The position numbers were made by a program, and so were the translations under genes. Below, piece after piece: positions 23,491-34,925 of a stretch of DNA of 64,000 nt (position 1 is the stretch's first letter; each line of letters opens with the position of its first letter). The notes beneath the pieces are model-generated. The model searched no databases and had not been told where the DNA came from. It saw only the letters and a list, made by a program, of their open reading frames with translations. The stretch is from contig OU342636.1 of assembly GCA_910589415.1 (NCBI GenBank), positions 45,920,037-45,984,036 on the forward strand. Reading direction: 5' to 3'. Source of the stretch: Malachius bipustulatus. Lineage: Eukaryota > Arthropoda > Insecta > Coleoptera > Melyridae.

Positions 23491-24631
23491 GTGGTTTGGT
23501 CTTCCAAAACACCCCTCACGTGCCCATTCCACTTTTTCCACTCGCGTCGCTCACAGCGTTGCCGTACGTAACTCGTTGCCGTTGCAGCGCAGCGGCCTCG
23601 TCGACGTCTTGGTTTGGCGTTACCCTCTCCTCTCCTGAATTCGCTTCTCCTCTCTCTGTTCGAGTTCGCTTCTCTCCCCGTGGCCCACGGAATAATTATT
23701 TATTAGAATTAGGCCAGTCGTCCAGTCGGTATCCGATGCCCGTTCCTTATTAAATAGTAAAATAGGAGGTACATCGAATTAGAATTAGGTTACTGTATAG
23801 TACCTACCTATAATAATGCAGATCACTGCGGTATAATATAATAATAATAATTATTATTACGTACCTACATACTTTAAAAAAAGAAAAAGAAAAGAGAGTA
23901 CCTACCTACCTATGTCTTCTCTTCACAATTATTATTGTTCTAACACATTGCGGAAAAAGCATGCGGAACGATCGAAAATAGTATATTACATTACTAGTGT
24001 GGAATATATAAACATCTCTGGATATTATATAGGTACAGTAGGGACTTGGCTGATTTTAGCAACAGATTCATTTCCGAGAATCATGTTTTAACAGCGGACC
24101 AGACAAATAGTGCTCGGTAAAGTTAAAATTAGTTATAAGTAGTCGGTATTTTTGATTTTTTAATCATTTACCCTACTCATATGATACGGAATTCCCTATA
24201 TTATCTATTTTGAATGTTCTACCAATTATTACCAACCCTAAATATTCGCTATTTGAAGATATTATTTATAAAAAGTAAATAGGTAGGTATATCTCATGAT
24301 CTGTAATACGTTATTATTAGGTATTCTTGCCAATCATGAAAATCAAGTAAGAAAACTTAGCATTTTATCAGGTCAGGAAGACTATGGCGGACAGAAATAT
24401 TTCAAAGGCCTTATCCATCGAGACCAGTGGCGTTCCGAAATTATTGGGGGTTGAGCGGGTAACAAAAAAAAATTGCCCACACTTGGAAAATTTACAGCTT
24501 CCCCGCACAACATTGTGTTAGCGAAGCTATGGCAGGGAAAAATATTTCAAAGGATTCCCTATCGATCGAGACCAGTGGCGTTTCGGAATTATTGGGGGTT
24601 GAGCGGGTAACAAAAAAAAATTGCCTACACT

Positions 24632-24790
24632 AGCTAATTTCTTGGTTAATTTCTGCAAGTCTGTCCTTGTATAAACTGAATTACAATGAGAGCAGTTTAA
24701 TCGATAACTATTAAGTTTTTGTAATTGAGATGTTTTCTTTTGCATCCAGCAATATAGACCCATTGCTCATAAAATATTTAAATGAAATAT
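24632..24790 (-). pseudogene. Penelope-like GIY-YIG fragment (left arm)
   Basis: Minus-strand reading gives KLNSYRLNCSHCNSVYTRTD, parallel to the GVYRLKCSDCSAVYIGQTCR of the Penelope element near 800. The GIY-YIG motif is degraded (VYTRT in place of VYIGQ). It is cut at the palindrome boundary after LTKKLA. Confidence 0.7.
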
Positions 24791-25204
24791 TAAATGTAAT
24801 GAAATATCGTGTGATCTACAAAATTTTTCATCAACTAGTGCCTTGGAAGAGAGAGATGGCTATTGCAGTCATGTCTGAGCCCATTTTACTAAAATAATTC
24901 TGTAATAACTTTTGTAGTTCAAATTCTCATGTGTCATATTTAATTTCAATTCCTGTCAGTTTCATTAAAATATTAAAGATATAATAGTGAAAAACAATAA
25001 TTTATTACTATAATTTAAGAACGTGATGAAATTACTGTTATATGTTACTAAACACCTACCTTAATTGTCACTTTTTTATGATTCATGACATTTTTGACCA
25101 CCATTCTTCACAAATTTTGTCAAATTGAGAAAGTAACGTCAAATTGAAATATTGTTTTATCCTCATTCAGAAAGACAGAATTCTGAGTTTCTGAGATAAC
25201 GATT

Positions 25205-25268
25205 TAGGGTTCTTGTATTACCGACACTAAGGCAAGTAAGGGTCAGTGTCGGTAGTACAGATACCCTA
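25205..25268. repeat. 64-bp short TIR element, copy 1
   Basis: TAGGGTTCTTGTATTACCGA at one end pairs with TAGGGTATCTGTACTACCGA at the other, with CACTAAGG/CACTGACC inside. The mirror copy is at 26788-26851 and a longer relative at 39698-39791. Confidence 0.65.
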
Positions 25269-25889
25269 CAACGGCTCGAGTTTAAAATACAACCAATGCC
25301 AAACTGCAATAATTAGTAAGAAACTCAGCACCATATACGTACTCAGCAGATATCGTTACTGTTCCAGGTTAGTTTCTGTACTCTAACAAAGTTCATTATG
25401 CATAAGTAGTCATGTTTTTATTTATTGTTCTATGAATTGTAGATCATTGATTGGAGTAGTCAATTACACATCAAAATACAATTGTTTGTATTTTTCTGGC
25501 AGACATGCTTCATTTTATTCAAGGCAATAATAATAGTTGATAAAAAATTTTGTGGATCACCCGATATACATATTTCTGCACAAGCAATAATAAGCGTAAA
25601 TTTGAATTGTTTATTGTTTCTTTTGTTTACATTATTTACGTTCTTTACGTTCTTTATTTAACTCTTTACATTCTTTACCTTAAAAGAGTCTATGTAAAGA
25701 ATGATTTCTTTACCCGTAAAGAATCGCGTAAAGAATAGAGGTAAAGAATACTGCATATCACAAGCCACAAGCCAGTTATAATATTTTATTTATCTAATTG
25801 AACCCTATGCTGCAACCACGTTGTAAGTGATAAAAGTAAATTTTGCGGGAAATCTAAAAAATAAACATTTTTTGTGAACCAATATAATA

Positions 25890-26163
25890 CAGGATGTCCC
25901 AGCTTCCCTTGAATTTAAACACCAACTATAAAAGCCAATCTTATTTTCTCTTCTCAGACAATCCAAAAATGCAATAACATAGGAGCATTCCATTTAAAAA
26001 AACATAACTTTGATATGCCACTCTCATATGGGACACTCTGTATACTCCAAAATAATTTTAAATTATGGCGATTGTGATTCTGTACTTGAATTTTCAATTT
26101 TTTTTTTTTTTAAGTCCATTGTTTGGCCTACAGAGACCGCTTCGAATAAGCTGGGACATCCTG
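25890..26163. mobile_element. 274-bp TIR element at the palindrome centre
   Basis: Ends CAGGATGTCCCAGCTT and, inverted, CAGGATGTCCCAGCTT, flanked by TA. Its interior (AACACCAACTATAAAAGCCA ... GGGACACTCTGTATACTCCA) matches part of the palindrome at 30560-31967, chiefly 31440-31700. Non-autonomous, Tc1/mariner-like by its TA flanks. Confidence 0.7.
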
Positions 26164-26787
26164 TATTATATTGGTTCACAAAAAATGTTTATTTAGATTT
26201 CCCGCAAAATTTACTTTTATCACTTACAACGTTGTTGCAGCAATTTAGGGTTCAATTAGATAAATAAAATATTATAACTGATGGCTTGTGGCTTGTGATA
26301 TGCAGTATTCTTTACCTCTATTCTTTACGCGATTCTTTACGGGTAAAGAAATCATTCTTTACATGGACTCTTTTAAGGTAAAGAATGTAAAGAGTTAAAT
26401 AAAGAACGTAAATAATGTAAACAAAAGAAACAATAAACAATGCAAATTTATGCTTATTATTGCTTGTGCAGTAATATGTATATCGGGTGATCCACAAAAT
26501 TTTTTATCAACTATTATTATTGCCTTGAATAAAATGAAGCATGTCTGCCAGAAAAATACAAACAATTGTATTTTGATGTGTAATTGACTAATCCAATCAA
26601 TGATCTACAAATCATAGAACAATAAATAAAAACATGACTACTTGCATAAATGAACTTCGTTAGAGTAAAGAAACTAACCTGGAACAGTAACGATATCTGC
26701 TGAGTACGTATGGTGCTGAGTTTCTTACTAATAATTGCAGTTTGGCATTGGTTGTATTTCAAGGAGGATGAACAACTCGAGCCGTTG

Positions 26788-26851
26788 TAGGGTATCTGTA
26801 TTACCGACACTGACCCTTACTTGCCTTAGTGTCGGTAATACAAGAACCCTA
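26788..26851. repeat. 64-bp short TIR element, copy 2
   Basis: Inverted twin of 25205-25268, lying in the opposite palindrome arm. It was duplicated with the arm rather than inserted separately. Confidence 0.65.
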
Positions 26852-27282
26852 AATCGTTATCTCAGAAACTCAGAATTCTGTCTTTCTGAATGAGGATAAA
26901 ACAATATTTCAATTTGACGTTACTTTCTCAATTTGACAAAATTTGTGAAGAATGGTGGTCAAAAATGTCATGAATCATAAAAAAGTGACAATTAAGGTAG
27001 GTGTTTAGTAACATATAACAGTAATTTCATCACGTTCTTAAATTATAGTAATAAATTATTGTTTTTCACTATTATATCTTTAATATTTTAATGAAACTGA
27101 CAGGAATTGAAATTAAATATGACACATGAGAATTTGAACTACAAAAGTTATTACAGAATTATTTTAGTAAAATGGGCTCAGACATGACTGCAATAGCCAT
27201 CTCTCTCTTCCAAGGCACTAGTTGATGAAAAATTTTGTAGATCACACGATATTTCATTACATTTAATATTTCATTTAAATAT

Positions 27283-27590
27283 TTTATGAGCAATGGGTCT
27301 ATATTGCTGGATGCAAAAGAAAACATCTCAATTACAAAAACTTAATAGTTATCGATTAAACTGTTCTCATTATTGTAATTCAGTTTATACAAGGACAGAC
27401 TTGCAGAAATTAACCAAAAAATTAGCTACAACGAACACCTAAACTCTTACAGACTCAAACATCCAGAAACATAAAATTTTGCAAAACACTTAGTAGAAAA
27501 CAATCACACTTTAACAGCAAACAATAAAATTAAATTACTTCATCACTGATGTGATCATTATTTTAAATTAAATGTTCTCGAATGTCTAGA
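27283..27590 (+). pseudogene. Penelope-like GIY-YIG fragment (right arm, longer)
   Basis: Mirror copy of the left-arm fragment, but it continues past the palindrome boundary. After LTKKLA the frames read NSYRLKHPE and, after a stop, FAKHLVENNHTL, matching the downstream part of Penelope endonuclease domains. So the right side is the parental copy and the left arm a truncated inverted duplicate. Non-functional. Confidence 0.65.
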
Positions 27591-27599
27591 AACCCACAT

Positions 27600-28229
27600 A
27601 CAGGGTGCTATGTAATTGAATGTCAATATTTAAGGAGGTGATTTTTGGGTTTATTTTAAGAAGAAAACTTCATAAGAACGTATGTCCTAAAAGTCTTAAC
27701 TTTTGACATACAGGGTGGTAAAGTTTTATTAAAATAAATCATTTTTTCGTGATATCTGTAATACCGCTCTGGATATTTTAATGAAATTTTGTATACAGGT
27801 ATTACCGAGGGTATTACGCATCAAGGAGATTTTTTTCACGTGCCACGTTTCATTTTATTTATACTAGTGACGATGGTGCACGATTGTGCAGAATTTTACC
27901 TGCATATTTTAGCAGACAGACATTGATGGTACGCCACTGTTTTCTGTTCATATAGAAATCTTTTTTGGAATCCCCATTCATTTCCAAGCAAATTTAATTA
28001 ACTATTTTTTTTAGTCCGAAGCACAGCTTTCGCCTAAAAAAACATAAATTCTGTTTCTCTACATGGTCACAAGATTGTCGTTAATTGACAATAAAAAAAT
28101 ATAAAAATATGCATAGGTAAAAGCAAGATGTCACTAGTGGAGATAAAACAAAATGTGGTACATGAAAAAATGCCTCTTGATGAGTAATACCTGTCTATTA
28201 ATTTTCATTAAAATATCCAGAGCGGTATC
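27600..28229. mobile_element. Truncated CAGGGTG foldback element
   Basis: Starts TACAGGGTGCTATGTAATTG and follows the 8351-9140 family (GGTGATTTTTGGG, CATAAGAACGTATGTCC) through its centre. It stops at AGAGCGGTAT, losing the outer part of the right arm, where it meets the palindrome sequence GGGAATCCTTTGAAG. Confidence 0.7.
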
Positions 28230-28742
28230 CAGAGGGAATCCTTTGAAGTATTTTTCCCTGACATAGCTTTGCTGACACAATGTTGTGCGTGGAAGCTGTA
28301 ATTTTTTTAAGTGTAGGGGATTTTTTTTGTTTCTCGCTCAACCCCCAATAATTTCGGAACGCCACTGGTCTCGATGGATAGGGCCTTTGAAATATTTCTG
28401 TCCGCCATAGTCTTCCTGACCCGATAAAATGCTAAGTTTTCTTACTTGATTTTCATGATTGCAAGAATACCTAATAATAACGTATTACAGATCATGAGAT
28501 ATACCTACCTACCTATTTACTTTTTATAAATAATATCTTCAAATAGCGAATATTTAGGGTTGGTAATAAATTGGTAGAACATTCAAAATAGATAATATAG
28601 GGAATTCCCTATCATATGAGTAGGGTTAAATGATTAAAAAATCAAAAATACCATGACTATAACTAATTTTAACTTTACCGAGCACTATTTGTCTGGTCCG
28701 CCATGATTCTCGGATATGAATCTGTTGCTAGATCAGCCACGA

Positions 28743-29406
28743 CGTTAGAAATCTGCATCATAACATAAAAACAAGTCATGTTCCATCGAACAATAATTGA
28801 ACAAAATAATATTTTAGAACACTAATTATTTGCTGCAGGTTGTGTAGATAACAAAAATACCTACCTACTCATCTCACCAAAGAAGTATAGTGCTTTTAGT
28901 AGGTCGTATTATCCGACTCGGATAGGTATAGCTATAGCTACCTAATCAATTTATTATTAATAATTGAAGTCGAGTAGGTAGTAGGTACGTAGGTACCTAC
29001 CTATATCATTTTCCCACCGTTCCTTATAGTATACCTAGGTACCTATTATCGTAACAATAATAATTAATAATTGTAACGAGAATGCCGGCCGCGGCCGGGC
29101 CTGGCCTAGTACATAGTAATGTTTTTACATATTTACAATACGGAAGCACAACGGAAGTATACGTAAGCAGACGACTGACGACTTGCATTTATTATTCTAT
29201 TCTGTGGAGCAGCTCAGCTGTGATAGATAGATAGAGATAGAAAGATCTAAAATCTAAACGGGCGGGGAGCGAAGCGAACCAGTGTGGAAAGCACGCTTTG
29301 CCGAGATTGTCTGCAGAACGTAGTAGAACGAATAGGATGTGGCAACGCTGAGAGTAGTCGCCCGGTCGAGAGCAGACAACATGTAGTGGGGGTAGTAGAG
29401 GGGTGT
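28743..29406. other. Right internal end of the 7.3-kb element, no gene
   Basis: Contains many TACCTACC runs (28860-29060) and then a GC-richer segment (29070-29400). Short frames on both strands reach the TIR but have no recognisable domain. It pairs only loosely with the left counterpart (about 23500-24047). Confidence 0.35.
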
Positions 29407-29433
29407 TTTGGAAGACCAAACCACAGGATTGCC

Positions 29434-29560
29434 CTTATTCCTTCTGGAAGTTGCATGTATAAGTTCCCATTTTGTTCTTTTCTAAAGCTAATTTCATTAT
29501 TTATAGCCTCTTTCCACTTGCTGGATTCATTGGCTTCTTCATAGCCACACCACACAGTCG
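29434..29560 (-). pseudogene. Copia pol fragment upstream of the insertion
   Basis: Reads EEANESSKWKEAINNEISF then PEGI, the region immediately before the Copia reverse transcriptase start. It is interrupted by the 7.3-kb element and resumes at 22116. Truncated upstream near 29560; no gag, protease or integrase and no LTR was found nearby. Confidence 0.8.
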
Positions 29561-30559
29561 CATAGCATAGCGCACAGTTTTAACAATTCATTGGTATAGA
29601 GAGATACAAGATAATAGATACACAGTCAGTACAGACAGTATCTATCTATAATCACTAACTAAAACTAATAGAGCCTGGGGCCTGGGGTGGTAGGAGGTGG
29701 ATGAAAATTTTTTCCAGGGCCTACCTAACCTAAATTAAAGTATGTTTTCATTTGCTCTCTCACACTAGAGCCTGGGGTGGTAGGGGGTGGTGTGCGTTCG
29801 AAAACGTCATTCTAGCATAAGATTTATGCGAAATGTCGTTCGAAAACAATAGTAGGCAAAGTTTGGCAACGTTGTAGTGCCCGTTCGAAAACATCGGAGA
29901 ACATCATTCATCATTCGTTGTTCTCCTTCGTCAATTCGTCATCCTAGTGAAGAGCGGTATGAAAAATATCCGACTTGCGCAGTGCGGACTAGCTTGTATT
30001 TTTACCGCCTTTTTCAAATCACGATAATAAACTTACATATTATTTTATTAAATTATGTCATCGATAAAAAATTTGAATAATTTGATCCAAATAATAGAAG
30101 ATAAGTATTAGGTATCTGTAGGTATTATCACCTGGCACAAAAAATTGAATGCCTCTGGTGACATTCTAAAATGGCTCTGAAATTGGGAAGGACTGTACCT
30201 GCCGGGAATTGTCTGCTCATAATATCCTTCGATTCGAGGTAGACTTTGCTGCCATTATTTTTTTTGTGCGATTATCCATTTTTTCACTGTAAAATATGAT
30301 GTTCAAAAATACCTTAATGAAAATTTTGATTGAATCGTTCAGCAAAACTCTAACATAAAACAAAAAACTGTAATTTATTATGACTCATGACTCATAACAA
30401 TTACAAAATAAAAACACGCATTTCTCCGCCTCCCTTTTCGATTGTTCGAAAACTAAGGCCATCTATTGTTATCGAGATTCAACTTTCAACTGTCAGGATA
30501 ACTTACCCCCACCACCAATCGAACCCCTACCACCAATCGAACGATATATTCGTCAGAAT
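29561..30559. other. Intergenic with short direct repeats, no gene supported
   Basis: Holds two copies of GAGCCTGGGGTGGTAGG-type sequence (about 29680 and 29768) and three GTTCGAAAAC motifs (about 29796, 29838, 29882). A 67-codon frame begins near 29877 but has no recognisable domain. It could be a promoter-proximal region of an unseen gene; that is a guess. Confidence 0.3.
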
Positions 30560-31967
30560 CACGATACACATATACACGGTATGCCGATAGACGATGACGC
30601 GCAGGCTGCGTTCCGGTCTTGTGACGTCACGTGGATCAGATATTACACATGAGATTGCTCATATCTATTTTATTGTTGGAAATAAGTAAATAATTTTTTG
30701 TACACATTGCTTTTATGGCTATTTCTGATATTCGGTTAAAGGTGAAGGTGGAGATTTATGCTATATTTAATCATAATCATAGGCTAATTATTTAAAAGGG
30801 AATATTTTAAAGAAATATAGGATATAAATATGGTGTCGCAGCTTATTCGAAGCGGTCTCTGTAGGCGAAACGATAAATTTTGAATTTTGCAAATTCAAGC
30901 ACAGAATCACAATGGCCATAATTTAAAATTATTTTGGAGCATACAGAGTGTCCCATATGACAGTGGCATATCAAAGTTATGTTTTTTTTTTAATGGAATG
31001 CTCCTAGGTTATTGCATTTTTAGATTGTCTGAGAAGAGAAAATAGATTGGCTTTTACAGTTGGCGTTTAAATTCAAAAGTTTTTGAATTATAAACAAGTG
31101 AAAATCGTCATTTTTCAAGTTCAAGACCCTATACAACGAAAACGGCTGAAGATAGAGAAAAACGGCTTATATGTCCCTATTTTAACTTTTCATGTATCCT
31201 ATGATGAAGATGAAATGTTTCTACAGGGTGATAAAAAATTTGAAAAATGCTGAGATTTCTCCACGTGTCACCAAATAAAAAAATTAAAGGAAGTACAAAT
31301 GTTTCTATACCATAGGATAGTACATAAAAAGTTAAAATAGGGACATGTAAACCGTTTTTCTCTATCTTGAACCGTTTTTGTCGTACAGGGCCTTGAACTT
31401 GAAAAATGACGATTTTCACTTGTTTATAATTCAAAAACTTCTGAATTTAAACACCAACTGTAAAAGCCAATCTTATTTTCTCTTCTCAGACAATCTAAAA
31501 ATGCAATAACATAGGAGCGTTCCATTAAAAAAAAACATAACTTTGATATGCCACTCTGTCATATGGGACACTCTGTATACTCCAATATAATTTTAAATTA
31601 TGGCCATTGTGATTCTGTGCTTGAATTTGCAAAATTTTTTGAGAAAAAAATTTATCGTTTCGCCTACTAAGACCGCTTCTTATAAGCTGGGACACCATAT
31701 TTATATCCTATATTTCTTTAAAATATTCCCTTTTAAATAATTAACCTATGATTATGATTAAATATAGCATAAATCTCCACCTCCACCTTTACCCGAATAT
31801 CAGAAATAGCCATAAAAGCAATGTGTACAAAAAATTATTTACTTATTTCTAACAATAAAATAGATATGAGCAATCTCATGTGTAATATCTGATCCACGTG
31901 ACGTCATTGCGCAGTAGTTGACCAAAATAGAAAACGCTATCGGCATACCGTGTATATTTGTATCGTG
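30560..31967. mobile_element. 1.4-kb palindromic foldback element
   Basis: The left end CACGATACACATATACACGG pairs with the right end CCGTGTATATTTGTATCGTG. The arms stay matched for roughly 600-700 bp each, with the centre near 31230. Motifs such as GGTGAAGGTGGAGATTTATG and TGGTGTCGCAGCTTATT-type ends occur inside, suggesting the smaller CAGGATGTCCCAGCTT family is nested or ancestral. No open frame of note. Confidence 0.75.
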
Positions 31968-33041
31968 GTGGTAACTATACACCGTTCACTTATTATAAAA
32001 GAATTGGGTTATGGTGTAGGGTGATAGAAATCACTGGGTATAACCGCTGTCAATCATTGGCTGGAGTTTGGTTATGTCTCTTTTTTATGAGGTTGAAGTT
32101 TTATGGCAAGGAACAGGACATAGTTGCCAGATGGATTTTTGATATTTTTGGCATTCTTCTTGTTATATTTATATTTACATCTTTGGGGGCTTTTTATTTT
32201 GAATCATTTAGTCACATATTGCAATCTTTAACTAGAACGCAATGTCGCTGGATCTAAGATCTTAAAATCTTAACCTTTTCATAAGAGTTTGAGAAAAAGG
32301 TTATCATGTAATTTTGTCAAGTTAGGAAAATACACAAATAATGTACTTTTTGAATATAAAATAAAAAACTTGAATCAATTATATTAATTTACTTTTAATA
32401 AATACCTACATAGCAGGTAATTAAAATATATCGGTACGTTTATTAAAATATTAAAATATTGGTACGTAAATGAAAAATATTTTTCGTCAATTCGTCGGTT
32501 ATTCGGTATCGTAGTAGTGTGTCGGAAACCAGCCAAAGATTCTGGACTTCTGGCTTCTGGCCCAAAATTATCCCCCATTATCAATAACCGCTACTGCATC
32601 CTGCTTAGAATCAGAATCATCTTCAGCGCTCTGATTTTAATAATATTTTCACCATGTGTTTCGTCCAGTCCTCCGAAATAAGTTTTTCACAATGATTATA
32701 TTAATTTTGTCACATGTCAGGTGTACTTACATTTTGAAAGCTCTTCAAGACCTACATTCTTTACTTTATCCTTAGAGGGAAGCTGCTAATTTACGTGCTT
32801 GTATAGTGAAGTTTACAATACCCCCATGTCATTTCGATTGGGTTGTATTGGAAATAGATTATTGCAAATCTTCCGGAAACACAAAAATTTCATAATCAGT
32901 GCCTGTTTTATGTGGGCTGCCCAAGGGTGTAATATCAAATTTGTCTTGTCTAATAATACTTGCTAATGCCACGGTCTGACTACTATAAGAGACAGTAATT
33001 ACCAGCAATTTAGCAGATATACAGATACACATACTCAATAC

Positions 33042-33893
33042 CAGAGCTGGCCATGTACTCGAGTACTTTACTCGTATTTTTGTTACGAGTAAAAAAACTA
33101 CTCGTAATTTTTTACTCACAAGTACTTTCCATCCAAAATACTTACTACTCGTACGGATAAGTACAATTACAACTACTCGAGAAATTTTACTCGTGAAATA
33201 CGGATATTTTTACGGATAGTAATGACGTCATGCCGTCAGCAGGGAACCGATCTGAAAACGAGTTCACCGTCCTGCGCAATTGCACTGTCACTGTCACTAG
33301 TAATGCCGCATTTTATATTACATATTTTTATATAACATATCAAATATGCGCTATGTAAGAAGTTATGAATTTCTTTACAATAAAATTTCTTTCATTGAAA
33401 AAATTCTTTCAAATTCAAAGCATTTGAATTTATGTTGGAAGATTAAATATTGCTTTTTCCCTTACCCCCCCTAAATGAAAGCCTAACTTCGTCACTGGGT
33501 TCATCCGTGCATCGGGCGTCATGAAGCACTCTCGAACAGGGCGCCATTATCACAGTCACAGGAGCCGGCACTGCTTAGATTAGAATATGATACGATCTAC
33601 GGAACGGATATACCTATGCTCTCACTGGTACTGGTATTTAGCTATCACAAGCCTGACGTCATAGGCTGGTTGCGCCTTGGTAATCTTGGTATTTATTTGT
33701 ATCATGATGGATCATGCGCACGACACGAATAAAACTACTCGTACTTGTTACTCGTGTTTTCACGAGTATTACTCGTACTCGTCCACCTGTTTGTGCCAAA
33801 ATACTTACGAGTAAATACTTACGAGTACATTTTCCAAGTACTCGTACTCGAATTATTTACGAGTACTCTTTTCAGTACTCGTGCCCAGCTCTG
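33042..33893. mobile_element. hAT-type non-autonomous element rich in ACTCGTA motifs (852 bp)
   Basis: Ends CAGAGCTGGCCATG and, inverted, CAGAGCTGGGCACG. Perfect 8-bp TSD CTCAATAC at 33034-33041 and 33894-33901. Both flanks are crowded with TACTCGTA, GAGTACTCG and ACTCGTGA motifs. The middle (33230-33700) is unrelated sequence without a transposase. Confidence 0.9.
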
Positions 33894-34239
33894 CTCAATA
33901 CTTACATTCCAAATATATTTCACCTTCTGAATGACTTAAATGTTTGCTCAAGTTTGGACTTTCTGGATCTTAATCATTGAAATGCTTTCTTAATGCGGAT
34001 TTATTCATCTTAGAGATATTATTTTCGTCATTTTGCTCTTTTGAAATTTAAAATGTCAAAAATTTAATAATTTTATTTGTCAGTTTGAGAAAAATTGATC
34101 AGAGTAAAAAATCATCCTAGATAGATATCCTACTACTAAAACTTCAATTTGACAACATGGCTGTTAATCAGCTGAGACACTTTGAGTGATTTGACAAATG
34201 TCAGTCTATACTTAACCTTTAATATCTCGATCAGCTGAT

Positions 34240-34620
34240 AATGGGTACGTTCACCTGACGTCAACTGTTGAATAGCAGCGCAAAACGGTTGAGTGTAAGT
34301 TGTTTCAACATGTTGGCAATAGTCTGAACGCATTGTTGACATCGAGAGATATGTGACATGTTTCTGGATACGATTCAAGTTCATAGAAGTAATTATTAGC
34401 ATTTATTTGTCGCGGAATTGTATCAGGAGCATTCTTAGTTGCAACTTTTACTTCCCACTTGGCACATGTCCGCAACATACACGTTGACTATGCTGAGCGT
34501 GAAATATTCACGCTCACAAAAATACTCAACAGTTGAACAACGGTTGTAAGTGAGCGGTATGTCTGAACGCAAGCGCTACCTCAACAACTCAACGGTTGAC
34601 GTCAGGTGAACGTACCCATT
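34240..34620. mobile_element. 381-bp TIR element (MITE), copy 2
   Basis: Near-identical to 11173-11552, with the same perfect AATGGGTACGTTCACCTGAC termini. It is nested in the 31980-34709 element, so the family was active after that insertion. Confidence 0.8.
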
Positions 34621-34709
34621 GTCAATCGAGATCTAGGGAGTTTTCATTTTTGCAAACCTAAAAACAAAAGTTCATGGCCACCTAGTTCTTTTTTAATATG
34701 TGAACGGTG

Positions 34710-34925
34710 TATATTTACTTGATTTTTCAATTTTCATTAATAAAATAACACATTAATAATAGAAAAAATTATAAGTAACGCCACCAGCACCAGAACCAGC
34801 GGTGTTCTTTTTATTATAATCCATCGGATTCGACAGGTGGCGTTGACAGCTAGGTGACAACCCACCCCCTGAGCTAGCCGTTATCGCCTAATCAACGCTC
34901 AGGCTCACGGTTCCATGTCACAAAA
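34710..34925 (+). repeat. Dispersed repeat, copy 2
   Basis: Homologue of 10878-11125 in the same orientation (CAGGTGGCGTTGACAGCTAG, CGCTCAGGCTCACGGTTCC). Its first part lies left of 31980, split off by the 2.7-kb insertion. Confidence 0.6.

Larger units (their letters stand above)
24632..27427. repeat. 2.8-kb near-perfect inner palindrome
   Basis: Arms 24632-25889 and 26164-27427 are reverse complements with few differences. They include a copied Penelope fragment at the outer ends, a short TIR element in each arm (25205-25268 and 26788-26851) and an ATTCTTTAC array near the centre. The 274-bp spacer is itself a TIR element (25890-26163). The frames within the arms appear as mirror copies and are not genes. 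Confidence 0.85.
24048..28742. repeat. Outer palindrome arms of the 7.3-kb element
   Basis: Sequence from 24048 (TTGGCTGATTTTAGCAACAG) to about 24420 (GACCAGTGGCGTTCCG) recurs inverted from 28742 down to about 28372, nearly identical with small indels. The left side has an extra partial duplication around GACCAGTGGCG (24420 and 24575). The right side has a truncated CAGGGTG element at 27600-28229 that the left lacks. So the two halves were once mirror images and later diverged by insertion. Confidence 0.75.
22117..29433. mobile_element. 7.3-kb TIR element inserted in the Copia relic
   Basis: Terminal inverted repeats of 36 bp start GGCAATCCTGTGGTTTGG at both ends. The left one is now split by a hAT insertion 17 bp from the end. 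A perfect 8-bp target duplication CTTATTCC flanks it (22109-22116 and 29434-29441), and the Copia frame is restored by its removal. An 8-bp TSD fits hAT, P or Merlin-like superfamilies; the GG ends and 36-bp TIRs do not decide. No transposase is seen. The interior is palindromic (24048-28742), with Penelope fragments, short TIR elements and foldback repeats nested within. Confidence 0.8.
31980..34709. mobile_element. 2.7-kb TIR element with nested insertions
   Basis: Ends CACCGTTCACTTATTATAAA and, inverted, CACCGTTCACATATTAAAAA, flanked by TATA on both sides (31976-31979, 34710-34713). Removing it joins GTGGTGGTAAC to TTTACTTGATTTTTC, the same junction found uninterrupted near 10888, so the flanking dispersed repeat proves the insertion. 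It now contains a hAT-type element (33042-33893) and a TIR element (34240-34620). A frame at 32088-32257 with a hydrophobic stretch is unrecognised. Confidence 0.75.
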
